Origin: Chloroflexota bacterium
GTDB lineage: Bacteria > Chloroflexota > Anaerolineae > UBA1429
NCBI GenBank assembly: GCA_012513595.1
Contig: JAAZBY010000148.1
Coordinates: 1-10,463 of the forward strand
Direction: 5' to 3'
Length of the DNA stretch: 10,463 nt
Part shown: positions 1 to 6,832 of the stretch, piece after piece
How the letters are laid out: each line of letters opens with the position of its first letter
How positions within the stretch are numbered: the first letter of the stretch is position 1
The notes under the pieces: generated by a model
The model's database searches: none
Seen by the model: only the letters and a program-made list of their open reading frames with translations
What the model was told of the DNA's origin: nothing
Made by a program: the position numbers and the translations under genes

Positions 1-812
1 GAGAGGAAGGGCAGCTCGACCTCCATGAGGTACTCGCCCGGCTGGAAGTACCCGGCGTGTGAGCCGGCCCCGGCGTACACCACCGGGTGCTCGCCGAGGC
101 GCTCCAGCTCGGGGTCGTCCCAGCGGCGGCGCAGGTCGTCGCCAGAGTAATCGTGGGAGGCCAGCGCCACCCACTCGGGCTGCAGGTTCCCGTCGGCGCC
201 CGGGTAGAGGTACACAGAGACCATCTCCCAGTCACCCTCGTGGTCGTTCACGCCGTAAAAGCCGGTGCGCCAGTTGTTAAAGGCGTAGAACAGCCAGTAC
301 TGCAACACCGTCCAGCCCTGCACGCGGGCCACGCGGCCATAGTAGACGTGCCGGGCCGCCTCCGGCGGGAGGGCCGAGTACTCGTGCCGCGCCACGACGC
401 TGATCGCCCCCGGCACCCGCCCGCGGGCCAATAGCGCCACGGAAAAGAGCAGGTCCACAAAGCGCGAGGTATAGCCGACGCGGGCCAGCCGCCCCAGCTC
501 GGGGCGAAAGGTGCGCTTCTGGCTCTTTTGTTCGGCCTGTATGCCGCGCAGGATGCGGGGCACGTCGACAGACTGCACGTAGCGCAAGAACAGCACCGTC
601 TCGGCGGCGCCCTCGAGCGGTTCGCCGAGCGCCTCCAGCGTCAGGGCGCCCTGGGGCACCAGCTGCGCGGCGCCCTCGCCGGGATGGTAGCTCCACAGGC
701 TGCAGTCGCGCACGTAGGTGCCCACGTCCATCGGGTAAAAGGCCTCGCCATGGGCGTAGCGCAGGATCGGCTCAAAGCGCCGCAGGAGGGCCAGGTCTTG
801 TGCGCGGCTCAT
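1..812 (-). CDS. Vps62-like protein, 3' end beyond the window
   Basis: The minus strand reads open from an ATG at 812 to the left edge, giving 270 residues without a stop; the C-terminus is missing. Near the N-terminus it has a segment LRYAHGEAFYPMDVGTYV (about residues 17-34), like the start of proteins related to vacuolar protein sorting protein 62. The core carries QYWLFYAFNNW (171-181), NDHEGDWEM (189-197) and YAGAGSHAGYF (246-256). These match the order of the family hallmarks: an aromatic QYW-F/Y block, a DHEGDWE acidic block, and a G-S/H-H block. No signal peptide or membrane helix is seen. The biochemical role of bacterial members is not established. The ATG overlaps the stop of the upstream membrane-protein gene (ATGA), which points to translational coupling and a shared job, perhaps at the membrane. 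Family assignment is from motifs read by eye. Confidence 0.75.
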   Translation of the reverse strand, partial: MSRAQDLALLRRFEPILRYAHGEAFYPMDVGTYVRDCSLWSYHPGEGAAQLVPQGALTLEALGEPLEGAAETVLFLRYVQSVDVPRILRGIQAEQKSQKRTFRPELGRLARVGYTSRFVDLLFSVALLARGRVPGAISVVARHEYSALPPEAARHVYYGRVARVQGWTVLQYWLFYAFNNWRTGFYGVNDHEGDWEMVSVYLYPGADGNLQPEWVALASHDYSGDDLRRRWDDPELERLGEHPVVYAGAGSHAGYFQPGEYLMEVELPFL

Positions 813-1357
813 AGCCCGTTGGCCCCTTCCTCGGCGGTCAGGATGGCGGCCTCCTCCTCCCCGGCGGTGAAGGTGAGGCGCACGTCCTCATAGTTCAGGT
901 AGCCCACCAGCACCACGCCGGAGAGCATCACCAGGTACACGTAGGGCGGGCGGACGGTCACGTAGAGGAACAGGGCCAGGCCCAGGACGACGGCCTGCAA
1001 CAACATGGCGAACGCCCACGAGTAGCGGCGCATGGCCAGGAGCGTCAGGCCGATCACCAGGCCGGCGGGGGCCAGCGGCAGGTAGACCAGCGCGCTGGCG
1101 ATGCCCTTGCCCACCAGCGCCTGGGCCCCTCTGTAGGTGACGCGCAGGGCCAGGTCCGGCTCCTGCACCAGGCGGAGGCTGAGGGGCCCCCCGCCGGCGC
1201 CCCAGGCCCCGCCCGACTGGCGGACCACTTCCCGCCCGATCAGCGTCGGGGCTAGGCCGGCCAGGAAGACCGCCTGCGCCACGAGCAGCAGGCCGCTGAT
1301 GGTCAGCGCCCAGGTGCGCGCGTGCGGGCGGGCGGCGGACGGATGTGCGTTCGTCAT
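809..1357 (-). CDS. Four-helix membrane protein of unknown function
   Basis: This 182-residue protein has four likely membrane helices at about residues 17-40, 86-109, 113-133 and 138-154. Helices 1 and 2 are separated by a roughly 45-residue loop that is probably extracytoplasmic; the last 28 residues are acidic (GEEEAAILTAEEG) and probably cytoplasmic. I chose the ATG at 1357. The frame stays open to a longer start at 1420, but that codon falls inside the likely -10 element (TAGAAT, 1424 to 1419), so it could hardly be transcribed. The Shine-Dalgarno match is weak. Its stop overlaps the ATG of the Vps62-like gene by ATGA, so the two form an operon. I do not recognise the family. The hydrophobic pattern is clear, and third-position GC bias supports this frame over the 176-residue alternative frame at 888-1418. 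Confidence 0.75.
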   Translation of the reverse strand: MTNAHPSAARPHARTWALTISGLLLVAQAVFLAGLAPTLIGREVVRQSGGAWGAGGGPLSLRLVQEPDLALRVTYRGAQALVGKGIASALVYLPLAPAGLVIGLTLLAMRRYSWAFAMLLQAVVLGLALFLYVTVRPPYVYLVMLSGVVLVGYLNYEDVRLTFTAGEEEAAILTAEEGANGL

Positions 1358-1418
1358 CGGGGGTTCGCTTTCGCTCCAGTGGCCCGGCGGGGCCGGGCGC
1401 AAGCGGCCAACGGGGCAC

Positions 1419-1424
1419 ATTCTA
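1419..1424 (-). promoter_or_regulatory. Likely -10 element of the membrane protein/Vps62-like operon
   Basis: Read on the minus strand, the sequence is GTGTGGTAGAATG, with TAGAAT differing from TATAAT at one base and a TG-rich extended -10 context. It lies about 62 bases upstream of the ATG at 1357. No convincing -35 hexamer is visible 17 bases upstream in this GC-rich stretch. Confidence 0.45.
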
Positions 1425-1461
1425 CCACACTCGGCCCCCGCGCCGCACGCCTGCCGGGGTC

Positions 1462-1481
1462 CCGGCCGGGGCCCTGGCCGG
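1462..1481 (-). terminator. Hairpin just after the CAP-domain gene
   Basis: A perfect 6-bp GC stem (CCGGCC 1462-1467 with GGCCGG 1476-1481) with an 8-base loop begins a few bases past the CAP gene stop. There is no T-run after it, so termination is inferred from position and stability only. In DNA this rich in G+C such a stem can arise by chance. Confidence 0.3.
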
Positions 1482-1486
1482 CGGCC

Positions 1487-2011
1487 TCAGGGCGCGGCCA
1501 ACAGGGCCACCCAGTAGGTGCCGTAACGCGAGGCAGCGCTCGTGGCCCGCCCTGCGCCCACCTCCGTGTAGGCGCTGCCGAGGAGGATGGCGCGGTGCCC
1601 CTCGCTGGCCATCCAGGCCGCCACGACCGCGGCGGGGCTGGGCTGCCCGCCGGCGACGACCTCGCCGCAGGCGCTCCAGGCGTAGCCGACGCGCTCCAGC
1701 CGCTCGGCCGGGCCGGCCCCGTCCGAGCCGAGGTGCCCCACAAAGTCGTTCGCTGCCATATCCGCGGCGTGGGCGGCGGCGGCCGCCGCGAGCCGGGCCT
1801 CGCCGGCCAGGGGGGCCAGGCCGCGGGCGGCCCGCTCGCGGTTGATCAGTTCGATGACCTGGCCGGCCAGCGCGTCGGGCGCCGGGGGCGCAGGGGCCGG
1901 GCCATAGGCGATGGGCAGGTACAGCGCGTGGCCCCCCTGGGCCGCCGCCGGGCCTACCAGGAGCAGGCCGGCCACGAGAGCCAGGGCAAGGGTAAGGGCG
2001 CGACGTTTCAC
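1487..2011 (-). CDS. Secreted CAP (SCP/PR1-like) domain protein
   Basis: The product is 174 residues. Residues 1-24 form a signal peptide (MKRR, a hydrophobic core, then PAAA before Q25), so it is exported. A short segment HALYLPIAYG (28-37) and a Pro/Ala linker lead to the CAP domain from about residue 47 to the end. Domain hallmarks are LINRERAARGLAPL (55-68), HAADMAANDFVGH (81-93), the GE of CGEVVAGG (115-122) and AAWMASEGHRAIL (131-143). H93, E117 and H139 occupy the usual conserved His/Glu cavity positions. Bacterial CAP proteins are extracellular; proposed roles include lipid binding and cell-wall-associated functions, but none can be fixed here. The start is GTG at 2011, preceded on the minus strand by GAAGGA (complement of 2021-2026) nine bases away. 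It is a single gene: a promoter lies upstream and a hairpin follows. Confidence 0.9.
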   Translation of the reverse strand: MKRRALTLALALVAGLLLVGPAAAQGGHALYLPIAYGPAPAPPAPDALAGQVIELINRERAARGLAPLAGEARLAAAAAAHAADMAANDFVGHLGSDGAGPAERLERVGYAWSACGEVVAGGQPSPAAVVAAWMASEGHRAILLGSAYTEVGAGRATSAASRYGTYWVALLAAP

Positions 2012-2042
2012 AGTGGCTGGTCCTTCATGGTGGGTGGGCCCC

Positions 2043-2048
2043 AGTATA
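2043..2048 (-). promoter_or_regulatory. Likely -10 element of the CAP-domain gene
   Basis: The minus strand reads CTCCTATACTGG, giving TATACT, one mismatch from TATAAT, about 32 bases upstream of the GTG start. The corresponding -35 position (about 2066-2071) has no consensus hexamer but lies inside an inverted repeat at 2059-2086. Confidence 0.5.
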
Positions 2049-2058
2049 GGAGCTTTTG

Positions 2059-2086
2059 GCCCGGGTGCCGCATCAGCACGCCGGGC
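2059..2086. promoter_or_regulatory. Inverted repeat over the CAP gene -35 region, possible operator
   Basis: GCCCGG plus GTGC (2059-2068) pairs with GCAC plus CCGGGC (2076-2079 and 2081-2086) around a 7-base centre, with one bulged G at 2080. The 10 paired bases cover the -35 position of the minus-strand promoter, which would suit a repressor or activator site. An operator role is inference. Confidence 0.3.
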
Positions 2087-2120
2087 ACTTGCCCCTCGCA
2101 GGGGCGCGCAGTACCATCGT

Positions 2121-2150
2121 CGGCGGGGCCCCAGGGGCGCAACCCCGCCG
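2121..2150. promoter_or_regulatory. Inverted repeat over the -35 region of the VWA/TelA operon
   Basis: CGGCGGGG (2121-2128) is a perfect inverted repeat of CCCCGCCG (2143-2150), with 14 bases between. The right arm overlaps the expected -35 position (about 2139-2144) of the plus-strand promoter. It may be an operator; the alternative is chance symmetry in GC-rich DNA. Confidence 0.3.
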
Positions 2151-2161
2151 GGGCCCGGCCG

Positions 2162-2167
2162 TATAAT
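2162..2167 (+). promoter_or_regulatory. -10 element (TATAAT) of the VWA-XpaC-TelA operon
   Basis: A perfect TATAAT stands out in GC-rich surroundings, followed by GTGCAG. Transcription would start near 2174, leaving a leader of about 30 bases to the ATG at 2203. The -35 position is poor (GCAACC around 2139-2144), so an activator may be involved. Confidence 0.6.
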
Positions 2168-2202
2168 GTGCAGAGATCACGGTGCGCCACGGGGGTGCGC
2201 GG

Positions 2203-3837
2203 ATGGGGCGCAGTCTGGTCGCGCTCTGGGTGTGCCTGGCGGTCGCCTGGGCGCCGCTGGCCATGGCGGGGTGTGGCGCCGTCGGCCGCAGCGCGCCCGA
2301 CCTGACCCTGGCCGCCAGCGACGCCTTTGCCTCGCTCGGGCCGCTCGTCGAGCGCCTGGCTAGGCAGAACGGCTACCGCGTGGAGATCACCTGGCTCGGC
2401 TCGGTCGACATCATGCTGGCCCTGCGTGAGCCGGCCTGCCCTTACGACGCCGTCTGGCCGGCGCACTCGGCCTGGCTGGACCTGGGCGATGCGGCCTTCG
2501 GGCGGCTGCGCCACGTGGAGAGCATCGTGCGCAGCCCCTTGGTGTGGGGCGTGCGGCGCGGGCGGGCCGAGGCGCTGGGCCTGCTGGGGCGCGAGGTCGC
2601 CATCGGCGAGCTGTTGGGGCTGGTTGCCGAGGGGCGCCTGCGCCTGGCCGTGGCTGACGCGGCGCGCTCTCACGTCGGCGCCATGGCCGCCCTGGCCGCG
2701 CTGGCCAGCCGGGCCGGGGCGCAGGGGCCGCTCACGGCCGAGAGCCTCGCGGCGCCCGGGGTGGGCGGGGCGTTGGCCGGCCTCTACCCGCCGGGAAGCG
2801 AGGCCCCGCCGGGCGCGGGCTGGCTCCTGGACGCCTACCTGGCCGCGCCCGAGGCCTACGACGGCATGGTGAACGCCGAGGCGCTCCTGGTAGTCGCCAA
2901 CCAGGAACTGGTGCGCCGCGGGCTGGAGCCGCTGGTTGCCCTGTACCCGCTGGGGGGCCTGGCCGTGCTGGACGGGCCGCTGGCCTACGTCGACCGCGGT
3001 GAGCCGCGCAAGGAGCGCGCCTTCCTCGACCTGCAGGCCGGCCTGCTGGGCGAGGAGGGCGGGCGTGCCGCGCGCCTGGCCGGCTGGCGCACCGGGACGC
3101 CCGGCCTGGCCGCTGGCGGGCCCGACGGGCCCCTGCTCGACCCGGCTTGGCAGATCGACCTGGGCCGGCGCATCGTGCCGCTCGCCCTGCCGGGGGCCGA
3201 GGTGCTGCGGGGGGCGCTCGCCCTGGCCCAGCGCGCCGTGCGGGCGCCGATCCTGACGGTGTACGTGCTCGATACCAGCCTGAGCATGGCCGGCGAGGGC
3301 CAGCGCGGCCTCGAGGAGGCCATGGCCGCCCTGTTGGGCGCCGGCGGGGCCGCGGCGGGCTGGATGCCGATCGGCCCGCGCGATACGACCGCCGTGATCG
3401 CCTTTGGCGCGGGCCCGACGGAGCCGTGGATCGTCCGCGGGGATGCGCCCGCGCCGCTCGCCGCGCTACTGGAACGCCTGCGGGCCGAGGTGCCCGCCGG
3501 CCACTCGGACCTGTACAGCCCGCTGATCGCGGCGCTGCGCCTGGTGGGCGAGCGGGCCGCTGACCCGGCCGCCTCGCGGGCCGCGATCATCCTGGTGACA
3601 GATGGCCAGGGCCGCAGCGGGGCCGACCTCCGCCTGCTGCGGCGCGCCTGGGAGGAGGCCCCCCGCCGCGTGCCGGTACAGGTCGTCCTGGTGGGCGCGG
3701 GCGTGCGGGGTGAGGTGAACGGCATCGCCGCCCTGACGGGCGGGGGCGTGTACGAGGGGGCCGCCGCCTGGACGGCCGCCCTGCGCGCCGCCTGGTGGGG
3801 CGTGCCCGCTGCACCACATAGTTACTCCGACGACTAG
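2203..3837 (+). CDS. Lipoprotein with solute-binding domain fused to a VWA domain
   Basis: The product is 544 residues from ATG 2203. I prefer this ATG over an in-frame GTG at 2182, which would lie only about 8 bases from the inferred transcript start; the ATG has GGGGG around 2190-2195. Residues 1-23 are a lipoprotein signal peptide ending LAMAG, with C24 as the lipidated cysteine, so the protein is anchored outside the cytoplasmic membrane. Residues about 32-330 resemble a type 2 periplasmic binding protein (LAASDAFASLGPLVERLA, then YDAVWPAHSAWL, RSPLVWGV 110-117, and LAVADAARSHVGA 148-160). Residues about 350-535 form a VWA domain with a metal-binding motif DTSLS (357-361), GHSDLYSPL with S435 where Thr is usual, and VTDGQG (D467). 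The same domain fusion is known as a substrate-binding and VWA domain protein. Ligand is unknown. First gene of the operon with xpaC-like and telA genes; no ABC transporter partner is present. Confidence 0.88.
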   Translation: MGRSLVALWVCLAVAWAPLAMAGCGAVGRSAPDLTLAASDAFASLGPLVERLARQNGYRVEITWLGSVDIMLALREPACPYDAVWPAHSAWLDLGDAAFGRLRHVESIVRSPLVWGVRRGRAEALGLLGREVAIGELLGLVAEGRLRLAVADAARSHVGAMAALAALASRAGAQGPLTAESLAAPGVGGALAGLYPPGSEAPPGAGWLLDAYLAAPEAYDGMVNAEALLVVANQELVRRGLEPLVALYPLGGLAVLDGPLAYVDRGEPRKERAFLDLQAGLLGEEGGRAARLAGWRTGTPGLAAGGPDGPLLDPAWQIDLGRRIVPLALPGAEVLRGALALAQRAVRAPILTVYVLDTSLSMAGEGQRGLEEAMAALLGAGGAAAGWMPIGPRDTTAVIAFGAGPTEPWIVRGDAPAPLAALLERLRAEVPAGHSDLYSPLIAALRLVGERAADPAASRAAIILVTDGQGRSGADLRLLRRAWEEAPRRVPVQVVLVGAGVRGEVNGIAALTGGGVYEGAAAWTAALRAAWWGVPAAPHSYSDD

Positions 3838-3842
3838 TGCCG

Positions 3843-3896
3843 CCGACGGCCAAGCCGTGGCCGACGGCCAAGCCACTGCCGACGGCAGAGTCGCTA
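3843..3896 (+). repeat. Three imperfect tandem 18-bp repeats
   Basis: Units start at 3843, 3861 and 3879. Unit 1 is CCGACGGCCAAGCCGTGG; unit 2 differs from it only in the last four bases (ACTG for GTGG), and unit 3 has drifted further. Each unit holds the small palindrome-like core GGCCGACGGCC or a variant. The array sits between the stop of the VWA gene and the Shine-Dalgarno site of the XpaC-like gene. Unit length is a multiple of three. Confidence 0.8.
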
Positions 3897-3915
3897 TCAC
3901 AGAAAGGAGAGGGCG

Positions 3916-4536
3916 ATGGCCCCCGCGGGGCGTCGTCACAGCGCGATGAAGAGATGGGTACTGTACGCCTTGGGTGGTGTGGCCGCCATGTTGGCCGTCC
4001 GCTTCGGGTTGCGCCTGCCGACCCTGTGGTCGCTGGCCGTCGGTCTGGCCGTCTGGCTGGCATTGCATCTGCTCTTCCCCGGGCGGCCGAACGCCGCGGC
4101 CCAGGCCGCGCGCCGGCTGCCCGCCGACGCGCAGGAGGACGTCCGCCAGGCCCAGGCCAAGGTCCGGCGCCTGCGCACTCTGGGGCGCCGCATGCCCTCT
4201 GCACCGCTGCGGATGCGCGTGGCCACCATTGCCCAGGTCGCCGAGCGGATCGTCGAAGACCTGATCAACGACCCCAAGGACCTCCGCGTGGCCCGGCGCT
4301 TCCTCGACTATTACCTGGACGCGACCGTGACGGTGGTGGATCGCTACGCCGAGCTCATCCGCAAGGGCGGCTCGTCGGCCGAGGTGCAGCCGGTGTTGGC
4401 CAAGTTCGACACGCTCCTCGACACGATCCAGCATACCTTTGAGAAGCAGCTTGACCGCCTCCTGCGCGACGACGTCCTGGACCTAGATACCGACATCACC
4501 GTGCTGAAGCAGATGATGGAGCACGAGGGGCTGTAG
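3916..4536 (+). CDS. xpaC: XpaC-like membrane protein
   Basis: The product is 206 residues, close to the roughly 200 residues of Bacillus XpaC. Two membrane helices lie at about residues 14-31 and 37-54, joined by a very short turn, so most of the protein is on one side, probably the cytoplasm. The rest is a helical domain with ARRFLDYYLDATVTVVDRYAEL (126-147) and a C-terminal segment HTFEKQLDRLLRDD...DITVLKQMM (173-201), both matching the XpaC family pattern. The family was named for hydrolysis of 5-bromo-4-chloroindolyl phosphate, but the true role is unknown; it is often encoded beside telA, as here. ATG 3916 is set by AAGGAG at 3904-3909 with six bases of spacing. A later ATG at 3946 lacks such a site. 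The reading frame is the same as that of the upstream VWA gene, with only one stop codon (TAG, 3835-3837) between them. Confidence 0.82.
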   Translation: MAPAGRRHSAMKRWVLYALGGVAAMLAVRFGLRLPTLWSLAVGLAVWLALHLLFPGRPNAAAQAARRLPADAQEDVRQAQAKVRRLRTLGRRMPSAPLRMRVATIAQVAERIVEDLINDPKDLRVARRFLDYYLDATVTVVDRYAELIRKGGSSAEVQPVLAKFDTLLDTIQHTFEKQLDRLLRDDVLDLDTDITVLKQMMEHEGL

Positions 4537-4567
4537 CGCGCCGGGCGGCGGCCGCGGAGGAAGGGCC

Positions 4568-5596
4568 ATGCGCGCCAGGCGCTGGCTGGGCGGGATCATC
4601 CTGCTGGGGGTGGCGGCCGCCGTGGCCGCCTGGGCCCTGCTGGGCGGGCGCGGGGCCAGCGGGGGGCCGCTGGTTGGGCTCGTCAGCGATGAGCTGGCCC
4701 CCTACCTCGCGGACCCCGACCTGGCCGCGCTCCTCGCGGATCGCTACGGCCTGGAACTGCGGGCGCGGCCGGCCCCTGCCGCGGAGATGCTGCGCACCAG
4801 CGCGGAGGACGCCGACTTTTACCTGGCTGCCGCCCACGTGGCGGAGGGCTACCGCCTGGCCGGCGGGGCGGCCGTCCGCTCGGCCACGATCCTGCGCAGC
4901 CCGCTGGTGCTGTACACCTGGGCCGAGTACCTCCCGCCGCTCGAGGCCGCCGGCCTGGTGGGGCGCGCGGGGGATGGCACCCTGACCGTGAGCCTGCCCC
5001 GCCTGGCGGAGGCAGCCCTGGCTGGGCGCACCTGGCCGGACCTGGGCCTGCCCGGCCTGCCGGCGCCCCTGGCGCTGGCCGTGCCCGACCCGGCCCGTTC
5101 CGACGTCGGCGCCCTGCTCGCCTGGGAGGGCGCGCGGGCGGCCGAGGGGGCTTCGGAAGCTGTGCCTGCCGGCCTCCGCGCTCTGCTGGCCGGGCAGGGC
5201 TACCGGTACCGTTCCAGCGGCGACCTTTTTCGTTTATACTGGAGCCAGGGGCCCGGGGCCTTCCCCCTTTCCGGCGGGACGGAGGCCGACGGGCTCGCCT
5301 ACCGGGCCGCGCACCCGGCCGACGCCGCGGCGCTGCGCGGCGAGGTGCGCGTTCTGTACCTCCAGCCGCCCGCCTGGGTGGCCTGGACGGCCCTGGCCCT
5401 TAGCGACCGCGCCGTGCCACTCATAGACGCGCTGCGCAGCGCCGAGGCCCGGCGCCTGGCCCTGGAGCGCTACGGCCTGCGCGGTGACCCGGCGCAGCCG
5501 GCCGCTCTGCCCGCCGGCCTGCCCGCCCTGCCTGGGGCGGCCCAGCCGCCCGATGCGGCGTCTGTACTCGCGGTGCTTCGCGCCCTCGAGGAGTGA
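4568..5596 (+). CDS. Membrane-anchored solute-binding-like protein
   Basis: The product is 342 residues, with one N-terminal membrane segment (about 6-26) after MRARRW. No cysteine follows in a lipobox, so it is either an uncleaved anchor or a normal signal peptide. The rest looks like a type 2 periplasmic binding protein fold. It shares motifs in the same order with the binding domain of the VWA lipoprotein two genes upstream: ILRSPLVLYTW (108-118) against IVRSPLVWGV, LAVPDPARSDVGALLAW (170-186) against LAVADAARSHVGAMAAL, and VRVLYLQPPAWVAWTALALSDR (near 260-281) against ALYPLGGLAVLDGPLAYVDR. The two are therefore probably paralogues. Ligand is unknown. ATG 4568 has GGAGG at 4556-4560 seven bases upstream; the gap from xpaC is 31 bases and the gap to telA is 13, so it is inside the operon. 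Confidence 0.72.
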   Translation: MRARRWLGGIILLGVAAAVAAWALLGGRGASGGPLVGLVSDELAPYLADPDLAALLADRYGLELRARPAPAAEMLRTSAEDADFYLAAAHVAEGYRLAGGAAVRSATILRSPLVLYTWAEYLPPLEAAGLVGRAGDGTLTVSLPRLAEAALAGRTWPDLGLPGLPAPLALAVPDPARSDVGALLAWEGARAAEGASEAVPAGLRALLAGQGYRYRSSGDLFRLYWSQGPGAFPLSGGTEADGLAYRAAHPADAAALRGEVRVLYLQPPAWVAWTALALSDRAVPLIDALRSAEARRLALERYGLRGDPAQPAALPAGLPALPGAAQPPDAASVLAVLRALEE

Positions 5597-5609
5597 AGAG
5601 GAGACTGAC

Positions 5610-6791
5610 GTGACAACCGACGAAGGATCGATCACCAAGCGGCTGGATGCCCAGCCCCGCCCCGCCACCGAAGAGTACGCCGAGCTGGCCCGGGTCGAGA
5701 ACCTCCCCGCCGTCGACCAGCAGACGGTGCGTGCCCTCATGGACAAGATCGACATGAGCGATACGCACTCTGTCATCGCTTTCGGCGTCGAGGCCCAGCG
5801 CGAGCTGTCCGAATCGGCCGACCAGATGCTGGAGCGGGTCCGCAACAAGGACATCGGCCCCGTGGGAGAGACGCTCAACGGCCTGATGACCCAGGTGCGC
5901 GGGCTCGGCATCGACGACCTGCGCCCCGGCGAGAAGCCGGGCTGGCTGCAGCGCGTGGTGCTGCGGCAGGCGCACCCCGTGGCCCGCTTTGTGCAGCGCT
6001 ACGAGACGGTGGATAACCAGATCGCCGCCATCTCTAACGATCTGGATAACCACAAGATCCGCCTCCTGCGCGACGTGACCCTGCTCGACAAGCTCTACGA
6101 CGCCAGCCTGCAGTACTTTCGCCAGCTCGAGTTCTACATCCTGGCCGCCGAGGCCAAGCTCCAGGAACTCGACGCCCAGATCCTCCCCGAGCTGCGCGCC
6201 AAGGCGGAGGCCTCCGCCGACATGCTCGACGCCCAGACCCTGCGCGACGTGCAGTCCCGCCGCGATGACCTCGAACGCCGCGCCCACGACCTGCGCCTCA
6301 CCCGGCAGGTGACCATGCAGTCTCTGCCGCAGATCCGCATGATCCAGGATGTGGACAAGTCGCTGGTCACCAAGATCCAGTCGAGCATCCTGACCACCAT
6401 CCCGGTGTGGAAGGCGCAGATCGCCATGGCCATTACCCTCTGGAACCAGCAGCAGGCCCTCCAGACGCAAAAGGCCGTCACCGATACCACCAACGAGATG
6501 CTGCAAAAGAACGCCGAACTGCTCAAGATCGGCTCGGCCGAGGCCCGCAAAGAGATCGAGCGCGGCATCTTTGACATCGCCGCCGTGAAAAAGGTCAACG
6601 AGGAGCTGATCAACACCATCTTTGAGAGCATCCAGATCGCCCAGGAGGGCAAGCGCCGCCGCTCCGAGGCCGACGTGGAGATGCAGCGCCTCGAGGGCGA
6701 GCTCAAGCAGGCGCTCCTCTCGACGCAGGACGTCCGTCAGCTGACCGATGGGGAGGCGCCCCAGCTGCCCGGGGGCACCTCGCAGCGTTAG
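5610..6791 (+). CDS. telA: TelA family protein (toxic anion resistance)
   Basis: The product is 393 residues, matching the usual 380-400 of TelA/YaaN proteins. It has no signal peptide or membrane helix and is rich in long helices and coiled coil, so it is cytoplasmic. Family blocks are LDKLYDASLQYFRQLEFYILA (159-179), the central TTIPVWKAQIAMAITLWNQQ (262-281), AVTDTTNEMLQKNAELLK (289-306) and DIAAVKKVNEELINTI (322-337). TelA was first linked to tellurite resistance; later work connects it with envelope stress and antimicrobial tolerance, with the mechanism unresolved. GTG 5610 is chosen because GAGGAG (5598-5603) lies six bases upstream; the open frame extends to 5484, but that part overlaps the upstream gene and has no family similarity. 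The gene closes the operon and is followed by strong hairpins. Confidence 0.93.
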   Translation: MTTDEGSITKRLDAQPRPATEEYAELARVENLPAVDQQTVRALMDKIDMSDTHSVIAFGVEAQRELSESADQMLERVRNKDIGPVGETLNGLMTQVRGLGIDDLRPGEKPGWLQRVVLRQAHPVARFVQRYETVDNQIAAISNDLDNHKIRLLRDVTLLDKLYDASLQYFRQLEFYILAAEAKLQELDAQILPELRAKAEASADMLDAQTLRDVQSRRDDLERRAHDLRLTRQVTMQSLPQIRMIQDVDKSLVTKIQSSILTTIPVWKAQIAMAITLWNQQQALQTQKAVTDTTNEMLQKNAELLKIGSAEARKEIERGIFDIAAVKKVNEELINTIFESIQIAQEGKRRRSEADVEMQRLEGELKQALLSTQDVRQLTDGEAPQLPGGTSQR

Positions 6792-6832
6792 CCGCGCGCG
6801 CCCGGCCACCGCGGGCGACGGCGCGGCCACCT

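Noticed and set aside
3843..3896. CRISPR array
   Set aside because: Units are contiguous 18-mers with no spacers, and no cas gene is near.
3837..4442. GTG-started open frame overlapping the VWA stop, beginning PPTAKPWPTAKPLPTAE
   Set aside because: The repeated peptide simply reflects the 18-bp DNA repeat; the rest is an out-of-frame reading of xpaC. It has no ribosome site.
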